In this document: positions 51,397 through 61,222 of the stretch, one piece after another | Layout: each line of letters starts with the position of its first letter | Position numbering within the stretch: the stretch's first letter is position 1 | Assembly (NCBI GenBank): GCA_020055645.1 | Contig: CM034547.1 | Span: 30,752,513 to 30,816,512 of the forward strand | DNA length: 64,000 bases | Direction of reading: 5' to 3' | From: Tomocerus qinae | Lineage: Eukaryota > Arthropoda > Collembola > Entomobryomorpha > Tomoceridae | Notes under the pieces: generated by a model | What the model saw: only the letters and a program-made list of their open reading frames with translations | Told to the model about the DNA's origin: nothing | The model's database searches: none | Program-made: the position numbers and the translations under genes

Positions 51397-51952
51397 TTCT
51401 ACAGCTTAGCCAAGGTGATTGAAATTGTCATGGTAATTGTCCCCATAACAATTTCACTCACCTTGAGCTTAGCTAAAAAGTGTTAGGCTGATTCCTCACT
51501 TTAACACTACAACCTGCGATTTTCCAACCAAAATCTTTCTAATCCGAATCTAAATCGTCCCAGGAGACGATTCGAAAAATTCCGATGAGAACGATACGAT
51601 TTTCTTGTTCGCGCATGAGCAGACGCAGTTTTGATGCAAAAAGTAAATCAAATCGGATTCGATTCTACTTTTGATTCTACAGCTTAGCCAAGGTGAGTGA
51701 AATTGTCATGGTAATTGTCCCCATAACAATTTCACTCACCTTGAGTTTAGCTAAAAAGTGTTAGGCTGATTTCGCACTTTAACACTACAACCTGCGATTT
51801 TCCAACCAAAATCTTTCTAATCCGAATCTAAATCGTCCCAGGAGACGATTCGAAAAATTCCGATGAGAACGATACGATTTTCTTGTTCGCGCATGAGCAG
51901 ACGCAGTTTTGATGCAAAAAATAAATCAAATCGGATTCGATTCTACTTTTGA
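51397..51952. repeat. Two tandem 278-bp subterminal units
   Basis: The units at about 51397-51674 and 51675-51952 differ at only a few positions. Each has a hairpin with a 17-bp stem (AAGGTGAGTGAAATTGT and its complement; the first copy has one mismatch), a block with inverted CGTC/GACG and CGATTTTC motifs, and at its right end a copy of the outer terminal repeat sequence (AAATCGGATTCGATTCTAC). The element's right terminus is therefore present twice. Confidence 0.9.
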
Positions 51953-51961
51953 TTACTACTA

Positions 51962-53644
51962 TTGTGTCTTTAGTTTGTGAATTGTATTTTATAATGCATC
52001 AATGTTGAATGTAAGTAAAAGTATGTATCTTTGTATACTAAGTACTATCCATTACTTCAAATGAACATAACAAAATACAGTACTGTATTACGATATGTTC
52101 ATCTGTAATAAAATTTTTAATATTTTTAATTCAACATTCAAAGACGACATGATCACACATGTTCAAGTAGGCTAGTAGGTTTACGTGAGTTCAATATTAA
52201 ATAACATCCACATATTCCATCATATTCCATGACCGATTTTAAAAGTGTACTCCTAATAGAAATAGCAATAAGTGATAATATTATGAAGTCTACACAAACA
52301 AAACTGTCAGCTGTTACTTCGTTAAGTAAAAAATAAACAAAATTAATAATGATACGTCATTACACATCAGTCACAGTCTTTTCATGAATCTTCATCTGTA
52401 TTTGTAACATCATATATTTTCCCTCTGTACTAATTTTTACGGTTCCTGTCGATGTTAAAATAATATAACAAATACTTATACGAAACGAAACGACTAACGC
52501 TTCATCGAGCATCACTAGTTTAAGCCTCTCAGCTGTTAATCTGAATCAATGATCAACGATTGTTGATCACAATAATTAACAGACTGACTAAGCAAACAAC
52601 AAAATTAAAATTCTCCTGACATAGTCAGCCTCATACGTTTGACAAAACTTTAACATAATATGAAATACCTCAGAGAATTCACATGTATTTACAACATAGG
52701 TCATGTCATAATTTTATAAACTAGAGAATTAACCAAAATCCAAAATGGTAAAAATGGTAGACGACCAAAAACATCTACCTGTCATCGAAGTTGCAGTATG
52801 TAGTATGTAGTGTATTTTTTTGGTTAGCCACGACTCAGCACACGCAGGTGACACGACTTATACTTGAGTTCTTCTGACGATGGACAATCAACGTTGCTTT
52901 GTGATTTGTTGTTTGTGGCTTCCCACTACCAACTGCTGTCAGCTGTACAGCCTCTTGCCTTGTTTGCAGTCTACACGCTTACCAAAATTGAAAATGATGA
53001 TCCAAGCTGAAGATAAGATAGTTCACTTTGTTAGTTCACTGATAATTTTGATTTTGACTGTATATTGAGTGACTTGACACGAAACTCTTCCTAGCCACCA
53101 CAGCACTACCAGCAAATCAAAGCAAGTCCGACAATAATGAAAGCACCACACGGTCAGAAGTCAGAATCACAGCACATCAACAAAGTGCTCTGATGGAAAT
53201 AATGCAATTAGTAAAAGGGGATGCGAGCGACTAGACAGTAGAAGAGTTGTACTTGTTATGTATGCGTATTTTGCGTATTGGTCATATAGACAAATGAATC
53301 AACTTATTTTCATAAAATTGGAATAAAGTTTCGGACTTTATTATGACTGCAGCAGACGGCAATAACAGCAGCAGAATTTAACACAACAAAACGCTTCAAC
53401 TGAGCAGGAGCACACGCACAGCACAACAGTACTACCTCTACTCAGCCTGTCTCGAATAATGTTTGTGGATTGAAAGAGTTTTTGTTCCTGAATGCAGTGC
53501 AGAAAGAAGCAGAAAGCAATAGTAAGCATATTATAGTAAAACACCTATAGCATGATAGTTGTGTATAAAAAGAACTGCAACTTTAGATTGAAGGGAATGT
53601 TCATAAAATGTGCCGTATGCACTCTATTGTGAAAGAGGTATAGG
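51962..53644. other. AT-rich region without recognised gene
   Basis: No domain-bearing ORF and no long repeat seen. A plus-strand frame at 52880-53068 is open but Leu/Cys-rich and unrecognised. Confidence 0.45.
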
Positions 53645-54110
53645 ATCTAAGGGACTTTCTAGCACATTTTACAGATTCCCAAGCACTTGCTAGAAAGTCA
53701 CCGGGGACATCCTAGCATCATTTTTATGTTTCCGAAGGCAGACTAAATAGAATAGTAGAATAGTATAGAATTCTAAATCATCATGAATTGTCAATCAGTA
53801 ACTCGTTGCTGGTGCTGCCACTGCCAGTCCCTATTGGTTTTGCTTTTTTGACCTAACCTAACCAAAAACAGTTTACTTTACACTAGGTTAGGTCAGAAAA
53901 GACGCAAAAATTGTGACCGGCATCGGCAACGAGATATCACTGATTAAACTCAACCTTTATTTTAATGATAGGGTTTGCTTTCGGGAACGTGTTGGAATGG
54001 TAAAAAAGAGTGCTAGAAAGTCCACGTCTAACAAGTGCTTGGGAATCTGTAAGGGATGCTAGAATGTCCCCGGGGATTTTCTAGCACCTGCAGAAGAAAG
54101 TCCCCTAGAT
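53645..54110. mobile_element. 466-bp MITE with a second MITE nested in it
   Basis: The ends ATCTARGGGACTTTCT are inverted at 53645-53660 and 54095-54110. Further inverted blocks include GATTCCCAAGCACTTG, CTAGAAAGTC and CCGGGGACAT. The centre, 53793-53945, is itself bounded by inverted AATCAGT ends followed by CTCGTTGC and contains TTTGACCTAACCTA facing TAGGTTAGGTC. This inner unit resembles the segment at 55047-55162, so it is a separate family inserted into the first. Confidence 0.75.
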
Positions 54111-54504
54111 AGGCATTACAGCAAGGCTTACAGCAAGCTATAGGCACGCTATAAGATCTAATCCTAAGCATATCTGGCTGGAATCTGGATATAGCTATTG
54201 AAATTAAAACTGAAATTTTTTTTAGTCACTTGATAACGTAGAGTGTAGCAAGAAGCTTTAACTGGTTGGGGTATCCCTTGGTTTCACTTTGGCTGTTTTT
54301 GGGTTCCCTCGGCACTGAAACTAAAACTACTGATGATTAAGCAGTGCCACTGAATGCGGTGCAACAGTATGCGATACCAAAGTATGCAGTGTTGGTATTG
54401 GGCGTTCAGGATATGGTGTTCCCTATCTAAAAGACACATTATATGGTAAGTATACAGAAGAAAAATTGTACAGGAGGTATATGTAACCAATTAATGTTTT
54501 CCAT
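54111..54504. other. Short spacer between repeats
   Basis: No recognised gene or repeat. A minus-strand frame at 54284-54490 is open but has no recognisable domain. Confidence 0.4.
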
Positions 54505-54607
54505 ATTAATGTTTTCAATAATAATGTACCCCAACGCATACCTTCATGTGCTAAATTTAGTACATGAAATGAAGGTATGCTTTGGGGTACATTATTGAAA
54601 ACATTAA
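54505..54607. mobile_element. 103-bp palindromic mini-element
   Basis: Arms 54505-54549 and 54562-54607 are inverted, with few mismatches, around the AT-rich loop GCTAAATTTAGT. Key blocks are ATTAATGTTTTCAATAATA and TACCCCAACGCATACCTTCA. A diverged second copy is at 61223-61319, so this is a small dispersed family. Confidence 0.75.
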
Positions 54608-54726
54608 TACATTTCTATGGTAATTTGCCATTTTTCGTAGTGTAACGTAGAAAGGGTCTGACCGCCCGAACTTGCTCGTGTAAAAGTGATATACACGAGG
54701 ACGGAATGGGCGGACGGATAGACAAA

Positions 54727-54956
54727 ATACTATGGTCGCCAAATAACTTTGGACAATAAGATTGAAGAACAATAAAACCGATAAGAAAATATAATAGGCG
54801 AGTTCGCGGTTCAGTGAGCAAGAACAATACAGGAGTTCGTGCTTCAGTGAGCCCTTTGTTCGTGCTCCCTGAACCGCGAACTCGCCTATTATATTTTCTT
54901 ATCGGTTTTATTGTTCTTCAATCTTATTGTCCAAAGTTATTTGGCGATCATAGTAC
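54727..54956. mobile_element. 230-bp fold-back element with nearly perfect 90-bp arms
   Basis: Arms 54727 to about 54817 and about 54866-54956 are inverted copies with only about three differences, separated by a spacer of about 50 bp. The arms begin TACTATGRTCGCC and include AATAAAACCGATAAG and GCGAGTTCGCGGTTCAG. Because the arms are mirrored, both strands show the same open frame (RTRLLYFLIGFIVLQ), which is a repeat artefact and not a gene. Confidence 0.8.
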
Positions 54957-55046
54957 ATTAACAATTTCAATACATTCGAGGCATTCGTCTGCTATTTTGA
55001 CATCTCTTAATAATTAAAATTGGTTGAATTTAGTCAGTGGTACTTC

Positions 55047-55162
55047 GTTGCCAGTCACTATTTTTGGCTTTTTTCTGACCTAACCTAATTAAAAATAGTA
55101 TCTCTTATTAGGTTTTTTTATTAGGTCAGAACCTAACCTAACCTAAAGTAGTGACCGGCAAC
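55047..55162. mobile_element. Copy of the CCTAA-containing mini-element
   Basis: Inverted ends GTTGCCAGTCACTA and TAGTGACCGGCAAC enclose TTTTTTCTGACCTAACCTAA and, further right, three CCTAA units in a row. It is related to 53793-53945. The remaining spacer to 55480 has no recognised content. Confidence 0.65.
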
Positions 55163-55480
55163 ATCGAAATCGGAAACACAGGCAACTTGCAACACGGGAA
55201 ACGAGGTACCGCCCGCTACCTAACTTCAGCTTTAAATTCATTAATTACTAACACAAGTCCAAAGTGGCCAAAGTTGACGTGATATATGGATTATCCCAAG
55301 AAAGGTTGCCCATGCTTATAATAATTTGTAGCCTTCGCTTCATCCAAGGATCCAAAATCCAAGTGCTATGCTGAATGCTGGGTGATCCAAATATCAAAAA
55401 ATAAACCATGTTCAAATGGGTGTAAAAAAGTGGTGTGATATCGCATAGAAAGTTGAACTGATTATCTGACATTACATGAC

Positions 55481-56010
55481 GTTTTTAGTGAATTTTTTCA
55501 ATCACCTTAGACCTTCCGACACGTGTGACTTGCCGCTGATATGGGCTAACGAATAACCTTTTCGAACGAGCTATCTCATGACATTCTACAATGTAAATAA
55601 CTAAAGTTACACCATTTTTAATTTTTGGACCACGCCCACAGGCGGGGGTGTGTCCGATTTTGTCCATTTTCGAACTTGACCTAGTTTTTCATTCCTACAT
55701 TACGCATAGTAAGTTTGAGTTAATTATTATCTCAAACCATTTTTGAGTTGTCCACGTTTTTAGTGAATTTTTTCAATGACATTTGACCTTTTGACACGTG
55801 TGACTTGACCTTGACATGGTCTAACGAATAACCTTTTCGAACGAAATATCTCATGATGTTCTACAATGTCAATAACTAAATTTACGCCAATTTTAAATTT
55901 TTGGACCACGCCCACAAGCAGGGGGTGTGTCCGATTTGACCCATTTTCGAACTCGACCTCGCTTTTCATCGCTACATTACGTACAGAAAGTTTGAATTGA
56001 TTATCTCAAA
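55481..56010. repeat. Two tandem 275-bp units
   Basis: The units start at 55481 and 55756 with GTTTTTAGTGAATTTTTTCA and share GACACGTGTGACTTG, ACGAATAACCTTTTCGAACG, TTTTTGGACCACGCCCACA and GGGTGTGTCCGATTT blocks. The second copy is slightly truncated. A partial unit end (AGAAAGTTGAACTGATTATCT) precedes the first copy at 55447, so the array once had at least three. No coding content. Confidence 0.85.
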
Positions 56011-56018
56011 CTGTTTTA

Positions 56019-56371
56019 GCTCGCCTGAATAAGGCAGCTTATAGAACCGCACAGTCCGTCCGTCCGTCCGTTAGTGAACACGATAACTTTCGAACGTAGT
56101 AATAGATTTTGACCAAACTTGGCGAAAACAATGCCTATGGACCTCTGACAACCCCTATTCAAAATAGGCCACATTGATCCACTGGTTACCAAGATACCGC
56201 GCGCTCACTTTGTCCTCATTTTGATAGTCAAAGTAGAAAATGGGCATTAAAAATTTCAATTGCGTTTCCCATTAATTGTTAGCATATAGTATAAAACATT
56301 TCATACCGCTTCTAACGGACTTCACATTTCATAGTAAAGCAACACAACCGGAATGTACCGCTTAAAGGATA
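56019..56371. repeat. GTCC-array-bearing repeat, left flank of the Helitron
   Basis: It begins AGCTCGCCTGAATAAGG, then a GTCCGTCCGTCCGTTAG array and a CACGATAACTTTCGAACG block, followed by a TTTTGACCAAACTTGG block. A related block in inverted orientation is at 60648-60745. This is the sequence into which the Helitron inserted. Element class not determined. Confidence 0.6.
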
Positions 56372-56429
56372 TCTATACTATATTATAATTTCCGGGAGTA
56401 TGTATGTCTGTATGTCCACCCCTTTTACC

Positions 56430-57680
56430 CATGTTGACACTTCTAGAAGCAGTAAAACCATGATGTTGACACTTCTAGAAGCAGTAAAATTCTATGTTGA
56501 CACTTCTAGAAGCAGTAAAATTCTATGTTGACACTTTTAGAAGCAGAAAAACCTTATGTTGACACTTCTAGAAGCAGTAAAACCCTGATGTTGACACTTC
56601 TAGAAGCAGTAAAACCATGATGTTGACACTTGTAGAAGCAGTAAAATTCTATGTTGACACTTTTAGAAGCAGAAAAACCCTATGTTGACACTTCTAGAAG
56701 CAGTAAAACCCTGATGTTGACACTTCTAGAAGCAGTAAAACCATGATGTTGACACTTCTAGAAGCAGTAAAATTCTATGTTGACACTTCTAGAAGCAGAA
56801 AAACCCTATGTTGACACTTCTAGAAGCAGTAAAACCCTGATGTTGACACTTTTAGAAGCAGTAAATACCTATGTTGACACTTTTAGAAGCAGTAAATACC
56901 TATGTTGACACTTCTAGAAGCAGTTAACCCTGATGTTGACACTTCTAGAAGCAGTAAAACTCTATGTTGACACTTCTTATAGCAATAAATACCTATGTTG
57001 ACACTTTTAGAAGCAGAAAAACCCTATGTTGACACTTCTAGAAGCAGTAAAACCATGAGGTTGACACTTTTAGAAGCAGTAAATACCTATGTTGACACTT
57101 CTAGAAGCAGTTAACCCTGATGTTGACACTTCTAGAAGCAGTAAAACTCTATGTTGACACTTCTTATAGCAATAAATACCTATGTTGACACTTTTGGAAG
57201 CAGTAAATACCTATGTTGACACTTCTAGAAGCAGTAAAACCTTATGTTGACACTTCTAGAAGCAGTAAAACCTTATGTTGACACTTCTTATAGCAATAAA
57301 TACCTATGTTGACACTTTTGGAAGCAGTAAATACCTATGTTGACACTTCTAGAAGCAGTAAAACTCTATGTTGACACTTCTTATAGCAATAAATACCTAT
57401 GTTGACACTTTTGGAAGCAGTAAATACCTATGTTGACACTTCTAGAAGCAGTAAAACCTTATGTTGACACTTCTAATAGCAATAAATACCTATGTTGACA
57501 CTTCTAATAGCAATAAATACCTATGTTGACACTTTTGAAAGCAGTAAATACCTATGTCGACGCTTCTAGAAGCAGTAAAACCCTGATGTCGACACTTCCA
57601 GAAGTAGTAAATCCATATGTTGACACTTCCAGAAGTGGTAAAACCAGATTCTGTCACTTCCAAAAACAGTAAAAACCCTA
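56430..57680. repeat. Minisatellite A: about 40 copies of a 29-31-bp unit with TTCTAGAA core
   Basis: The typical unit reads TGTTGACACTTCTAGAAGCA then GTAAAAC with a variable tail. I counted about 40 copies, about 20 of them with the intact palindrome CTTCTAGAAG; others read CTTTTAGAAG, CTTTTGGAAG, CTTCTTATAG or CTTCCAGAAG. Variants recur in a fixed order, so there is a higher-order period of about four to five units. The last copies (57560-57680) are the most diverged. Confidence 0.95.
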
Positions 57681-57719
57681 TGTTATGTTAATTGGGATGC
57701 GGCGGTGAGATTGAGACTA

Positions 57720-58584
57720 TACATGTTGTTGAAAAAATATATTATTTGGGTAGAAGGCAGGGAGGTGGAGACCACATGTTGATGAAACAATTGTTATTTA
57801 GGGAAGGGTCAGGGAGGTGGTGAGTACATGTCGTTGAAACAATTGTTATTTTGGAAGGGGCGGGGAGGAGGAGGCTACACGTCGGTGAGAAGTTTTTAAT
57901 TTGGGAAGGGGCTGGGAGGTAGAAACTTCATGTCGCTGAAACAATTGTTATTTGGGAATGGTGGGGAAGTGGAACTTACATGTCGGTGAAAAAGTTGTTA
58001 TTTGGGAGGGGGCATGGAGGTGGAGGTTACATGTTGATGAAACAATTATGTTATTTTGGAAGGGGAGGTTAAATGTCGGTGAAAAGTTGTTATTTGGGAG
58101 GGGGAGGTGGAGGTTACACGTCGGTGAAAAAGTTGTTATTTGGGTAGTGGCGGGGAAGTGCAGACCACATGTCATTGAAACACTTGTTATTTGGGAAGGG
58201 GCCGGGGAGGAGGAGTCTACATGTCGGTGAAAAGGTTCTTATTTGGGAAGGGGCTGGGAGGTAGAAACTTCATGTCGCTGAAACAATTGTTATTTGGGAA
58301 GGGGCGGGGAGGTGGAGGTTACATTCGGTGAAAAATTTGTTATTTGGGAAGGAGAGGTTAAATGTCGATGAAAAAGTTGTTATTTGGGTAGTGGCGGGAA
58401 GGTGGAGACCACATGTCGTTGAAACAATTGTTATTTTGGAAGGGGTCGGGGAGGAGGAGTCTGCATGTCGGTGAAAATGTTCTTATTTGGGAAGGGGCTG
58501 GGAGGTAGAAACTTCATGTCGCTGAAACAATTGTTATTTGGGAAGGGGCGGGGAGGTGGAGGTTACACGTCGGTGAAACAATTG
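57720..58584. repeat. Minisatellite B: about 17 copies of a G-rich unit of about 50 bp
   Basis: The unit pattern is CAATTGTTATTTGGGAAGGG, then GCGGGGAGGTGGAGG, then a TACATGTCGGTGAAA block. All copies are strongly G-rich on the plus strand. A larger period of about 245 bp is visible (copies near 58205 and 58450 nearly identical over several units). Two more units follow the nested element (about 60086-60170), showing that the array was interrupted by it. Confidence 0.9.
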
Positions 58585-60086
58585 AAGCTGTGAGATGTAG
58601 AAGTCTAACTTTCAATTTTATTTTCGTTGCTATATGAAATTAAATAATTTAAAAAACAAAATTGCCGAATTCTAAGATAGAAGGTAGCCGACACCTGATA
58701 AAGAGGATAAGGAAAATTTTCTTTACAATGGCATTGTATAAGGAAAACCAATGCGAGTTGACATGACTCCCTCCCTCTTCCCTCATACAACGTGGCGTCA
58801 TTCACCGATATAACAAAGCAGTTGGATTTCGTCACACGCTTTTTTGGCGAATTTTCTTTAGATTTTCGGGTCGATTGCTCTGGATGTCATGAAAATCAAC
58901 CCGAATTCCCACTATTTTGTCCACATGAGTGGGATAAAATCCAGTCTTTTGTCAATGTGGTCAAATTTCGCCACGTTGTAAAGGGGTAATTTCAACACGC
59001 GCTGCGCTGGAGAAAACCATAGCAAAATGCAGTTTTAATTAGTCATAATGAACTCGCCAGGTTTTACCCTATATATTACATGTTTCGTGCCCCTACCGGA
59101 CAACTATTTAACAACAGTCATAATACTCTAATAATCTACTAATCTAGAAAAACTATGAATGTTATAAAGATTACACTAATCCATAAATTAAAATTATTCT
59201 GAAGATTGTAATTTCGAGTCGCTTCACTTATATTGGTCTAAAAATCATAATTTCGAATTTATAACTTACAGCAGCACAAAAAAATTCTACCGTTTAAATG
59301 GAGTTTTAAATTACGAAAGTTTCAAATTTTTATATGACGGGTCAGAAAATTGAAATTTATTTTAAAACGATTGATTATAAACCTCAAAAGTCCAACTTGT
59401 AGTGTTTTTATTAAATGTTTTTTAGGCTACGTTGAGACCATTATCTTATTTCCATAATAAGTCGTGAATATAATTCACACGTGTTGTGTATCTTGAATAG
59501 ACCTAATAAAACGGGCCTTAAAATAGTTATTTAGTGTTATAATTTTTTTTCGAAACTCGAAATTTGAGTTAGCAAACATTTCCAATCTAGATAATTTTTT
59601 CTGTATGAAGTTATCCAATAGTAAAATATCTACGGCGGACATCGGAAATCGCCATGAAAATGCCTGCAGGTTTGTACTAATGGTATATTATGCCTGCGTG
59701 AGTTATTTCAAAACCGAAGTAATTCAAATTATTTCAAAAATATTTCTAACTTTGACTACGGTCTAGCCTTTTGTATTGAAAATTCAATTGGGTTATTAAC
59801 ACTTACCCAGGCCATTTACCAGGGTCCTATTTTGGAATCAAGGCATTGGAATCCGTTACTATGACTGACTAGCTATTTTACATACTGCAAGTTTACTATC
59901 GAGTCCGCTGACCTCAATTTACCATGGCATTTCTTTATATGACCATTGCAATAGAGGGTTTCCGTAATGACTTAGGTGTCGGCTACCTTCTGACTAGGGA
60001 TTCGGCTATTTTGTATTTCAAAATTATTTAATTTCCGTTGTCAACGAAAATAAAATTGAAAGTAAGACTTCTACATCTCACTGCTT
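58585..60086. mobile_element. 1.5-kb inverted-repeat element nested in minisatellite B
   Basis: The ends AAGCTGTGAGATGTAGAAG and its inverted partner extend about 114 bp (58585 to about 58697 and about 59973-60086), with about 85 to 90 percent identity by eye. CAATTG flanks both sides (58579-58584 and 60087-60092); since the intact minisatellite unit has one CAATTG, this is a probable 6-bp target duplication. The interior has a 65-codon frame at 58792-58989 (TRFFGEFSLDFRVDCSGCHE) without a recognised domain. Non-autonomous; superfamily undetermined. Confidence 0.8.
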
Positions 60087-60294
60087 CAATTGTTATTTGG
60101 GAAGGGACCGGGAGCTGGAGGCTGCATGTCGACGAAACAATTATGTTTTTTGGGAAGGGGCGGGGAGGTGAGACTACTGAATGGGTACGTATTGGCCGAG
60201 GTTGTATAGTAAACTGTGGTATGAAATATCAGGGCACTTGAGCTTGGGATTATTGTCTTATTTGAATCTTTAATTTTGCTTTATGTGAAACAGA

Positions 60295-60324
60295 GCCCTG
60301 TCATAGGACGGGCTAACCAGCTAG
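60295..60324 (+). repeat. Helitron 3' hairpin and CTAG terminus
   Basis: The stem GCCC-T-GTC pairs with GAC-GGGC around an ATAG loop, with one bulged T. It is followed by TAACCAG and the terminal CTAG, then the flanking T. The spacing fits the family rule of a hairpin just upstream of CTRR. Confidence 0.8.
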
Positions 60325-60351
60325 TATTTTATATTTCTTTTGATTTCTAGA

Positions 60352-60595
60352 GTCAGCATTCCTTTTAATTTTGATAGTCAAGATAAATCTATTTTGACTT
60401 TCTGTTGATTTTAATAATCAACATTAACCTATTCTGCTTTTCTGCTGATTTTGATAGCCAACATTAATCCAATTTGATTTTCTGTTGATTCTGATAGGCA
60501 ACATTAATTTATTTTGATTTTCTGTTGATTTTGATAGCCAACATTAATCTATTTTGATTTTCTGTTGATTTTGATAGCCAACAACATTAGTTTGT
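60352..60595. repeat. Minisatellite C: about six copies of a 38-40-bp AT-rich unit
   Basis: The unit pattern is TTCTGTTGATTTTGATAGCC then an AACATTAATCTATTTTGA block. It lies just outside the Helitron 3' end, in the host repeat, whose left flank also has a TTTTGATAGTCAAAGTAGAAA block (about 56219). The array was therefore probably part of the element that received the Helitron. Confidence 0.85.
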
Positions 60596-60647
60596 TAATG
60601 TATCTTTTCCACTATTATTATACCAAAGATGTGCACACGGTCCCATT

Positions 60648-60745
60648 TACTCAGGCGAGCTTCTGTTACGGCTTGCTGTAGGTTTTGAGTTATCGTGCTA
60701 ACAGACGGACGGACGGACAGACAGACAGACAGACAGATCAGGCAT
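60648..60745. repeat. Inverted GTCC/GTCT-array block, right flank
   Basis: On the plus strand this is an array of GACG and GACA units. In reverse it reads GTCTGTCTGTCC... GTCCGTCTGTTAGCACGATAACT and later AGAAGCTCGCCTGAG, similar to blocks at 56019-56090 but with the AGCTCGCCTGA block on the other side of the array. Confidence 0.7.
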
Positions 60746-61222
60746 TCCTATAAAGCGGTGTTGCACACCACTTAATAACGAACTCAACTCATATTCGATG
60801 TGTACAACATTATAATATACGTCTATATTATAGTATAAGTATAACGGTTATATAGAACCAGCATATAGATGTAATAATATAACTATTATGACTATAAGGT
60901 TACTTTACCAAACCATAGGGATTTACGAATAATATGGGAGCGTAGCGCAGTATATAGTTATTCTGTGAGTAAAACTACTAATCTACTTCCACCCAAATCT
61001 CATTTACATTCATAAGAAAATGGAAAGCGCCTCAGTTCAAAGTTCGAACTACAGAAAATTGAGTCAATATTACCCGAAGGTGTGTTTTAGATTTATCATC
61101 CAGAGAAATAATATTTATAGGTTGTATCATCTAAAGCGTATTCAAATGGCGTTGCATTGTTTGTTGCCTTGTTGCATTACTGTATTACATGTCCTGATTT
61201 TTTTTCTTTCTGTTACACAGAA

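Larger units (their letters stand above)
48901..51961. mobile_element. DNA transposon with nested inverted repeats and a transposase-like gene
   Basis: The outer 40-bp inverted ends at 48901-48940 and 51922-51961 differ at two positions and begin TAGTAGTAATCAAAAGTA. A second inverted pair of about 50 bp lies at 49042-49090 and 51346-51394, tightly enclosing a minus-strand gene at 49263-51199. Between the right inner and right outer ends there is a tandem duplication of a 278-bp unit. The left side has only about 100 bp between the outer and inner ends, so the structure is either one element with asymmetric subterminal repeats or an inner element inserted into an outer one. If TA is the duplicated target, the outer ends start GTAGTAATC; this is not certain. 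Confidence 0.8.
56372..60324. mobile_element. Non-autonomous Helitron (rolling-circle transposon), 3.95 kb
   Basis: The 5' end is TCTATACTATATTATAATTT directly after an A (56371). The 3' end is CTAG followed by T (60321-60325), seven bases after a hairpin at 60295-60313. These match the defining Helitron features: 5' TC, 3' CTRR with a nearby hairpin, insertion between A and T, and no terminal inverted repeats. No Rep or helicase coding is visible. The inside consists of two minisatellites (56430-57680 and 57720-58584) and a nested inverted-repeat element (58585-60086) that splits the second one. A short unique tail follows. Confidence 0.8.

Noticed and set aside
54557..55017. Shared protein motif RTRLLYFLIGFIVLQ on both strands
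   Set aside because: Produced by nearly identical inverted arms of a fold-back element, not by two genes.
56430..57680. Regular short repeats considered as a CRISPR array
   Set aside because: Units are directly adjacent with no unique spacers, and the genome is eukaryotic; it is a minisatellite.
57948..58230. Repetitive frames of 75 and 92 codons on both strands
   Set aside because: Translation of minisatellite B; the frames follow the repeat unit and have no start or context.
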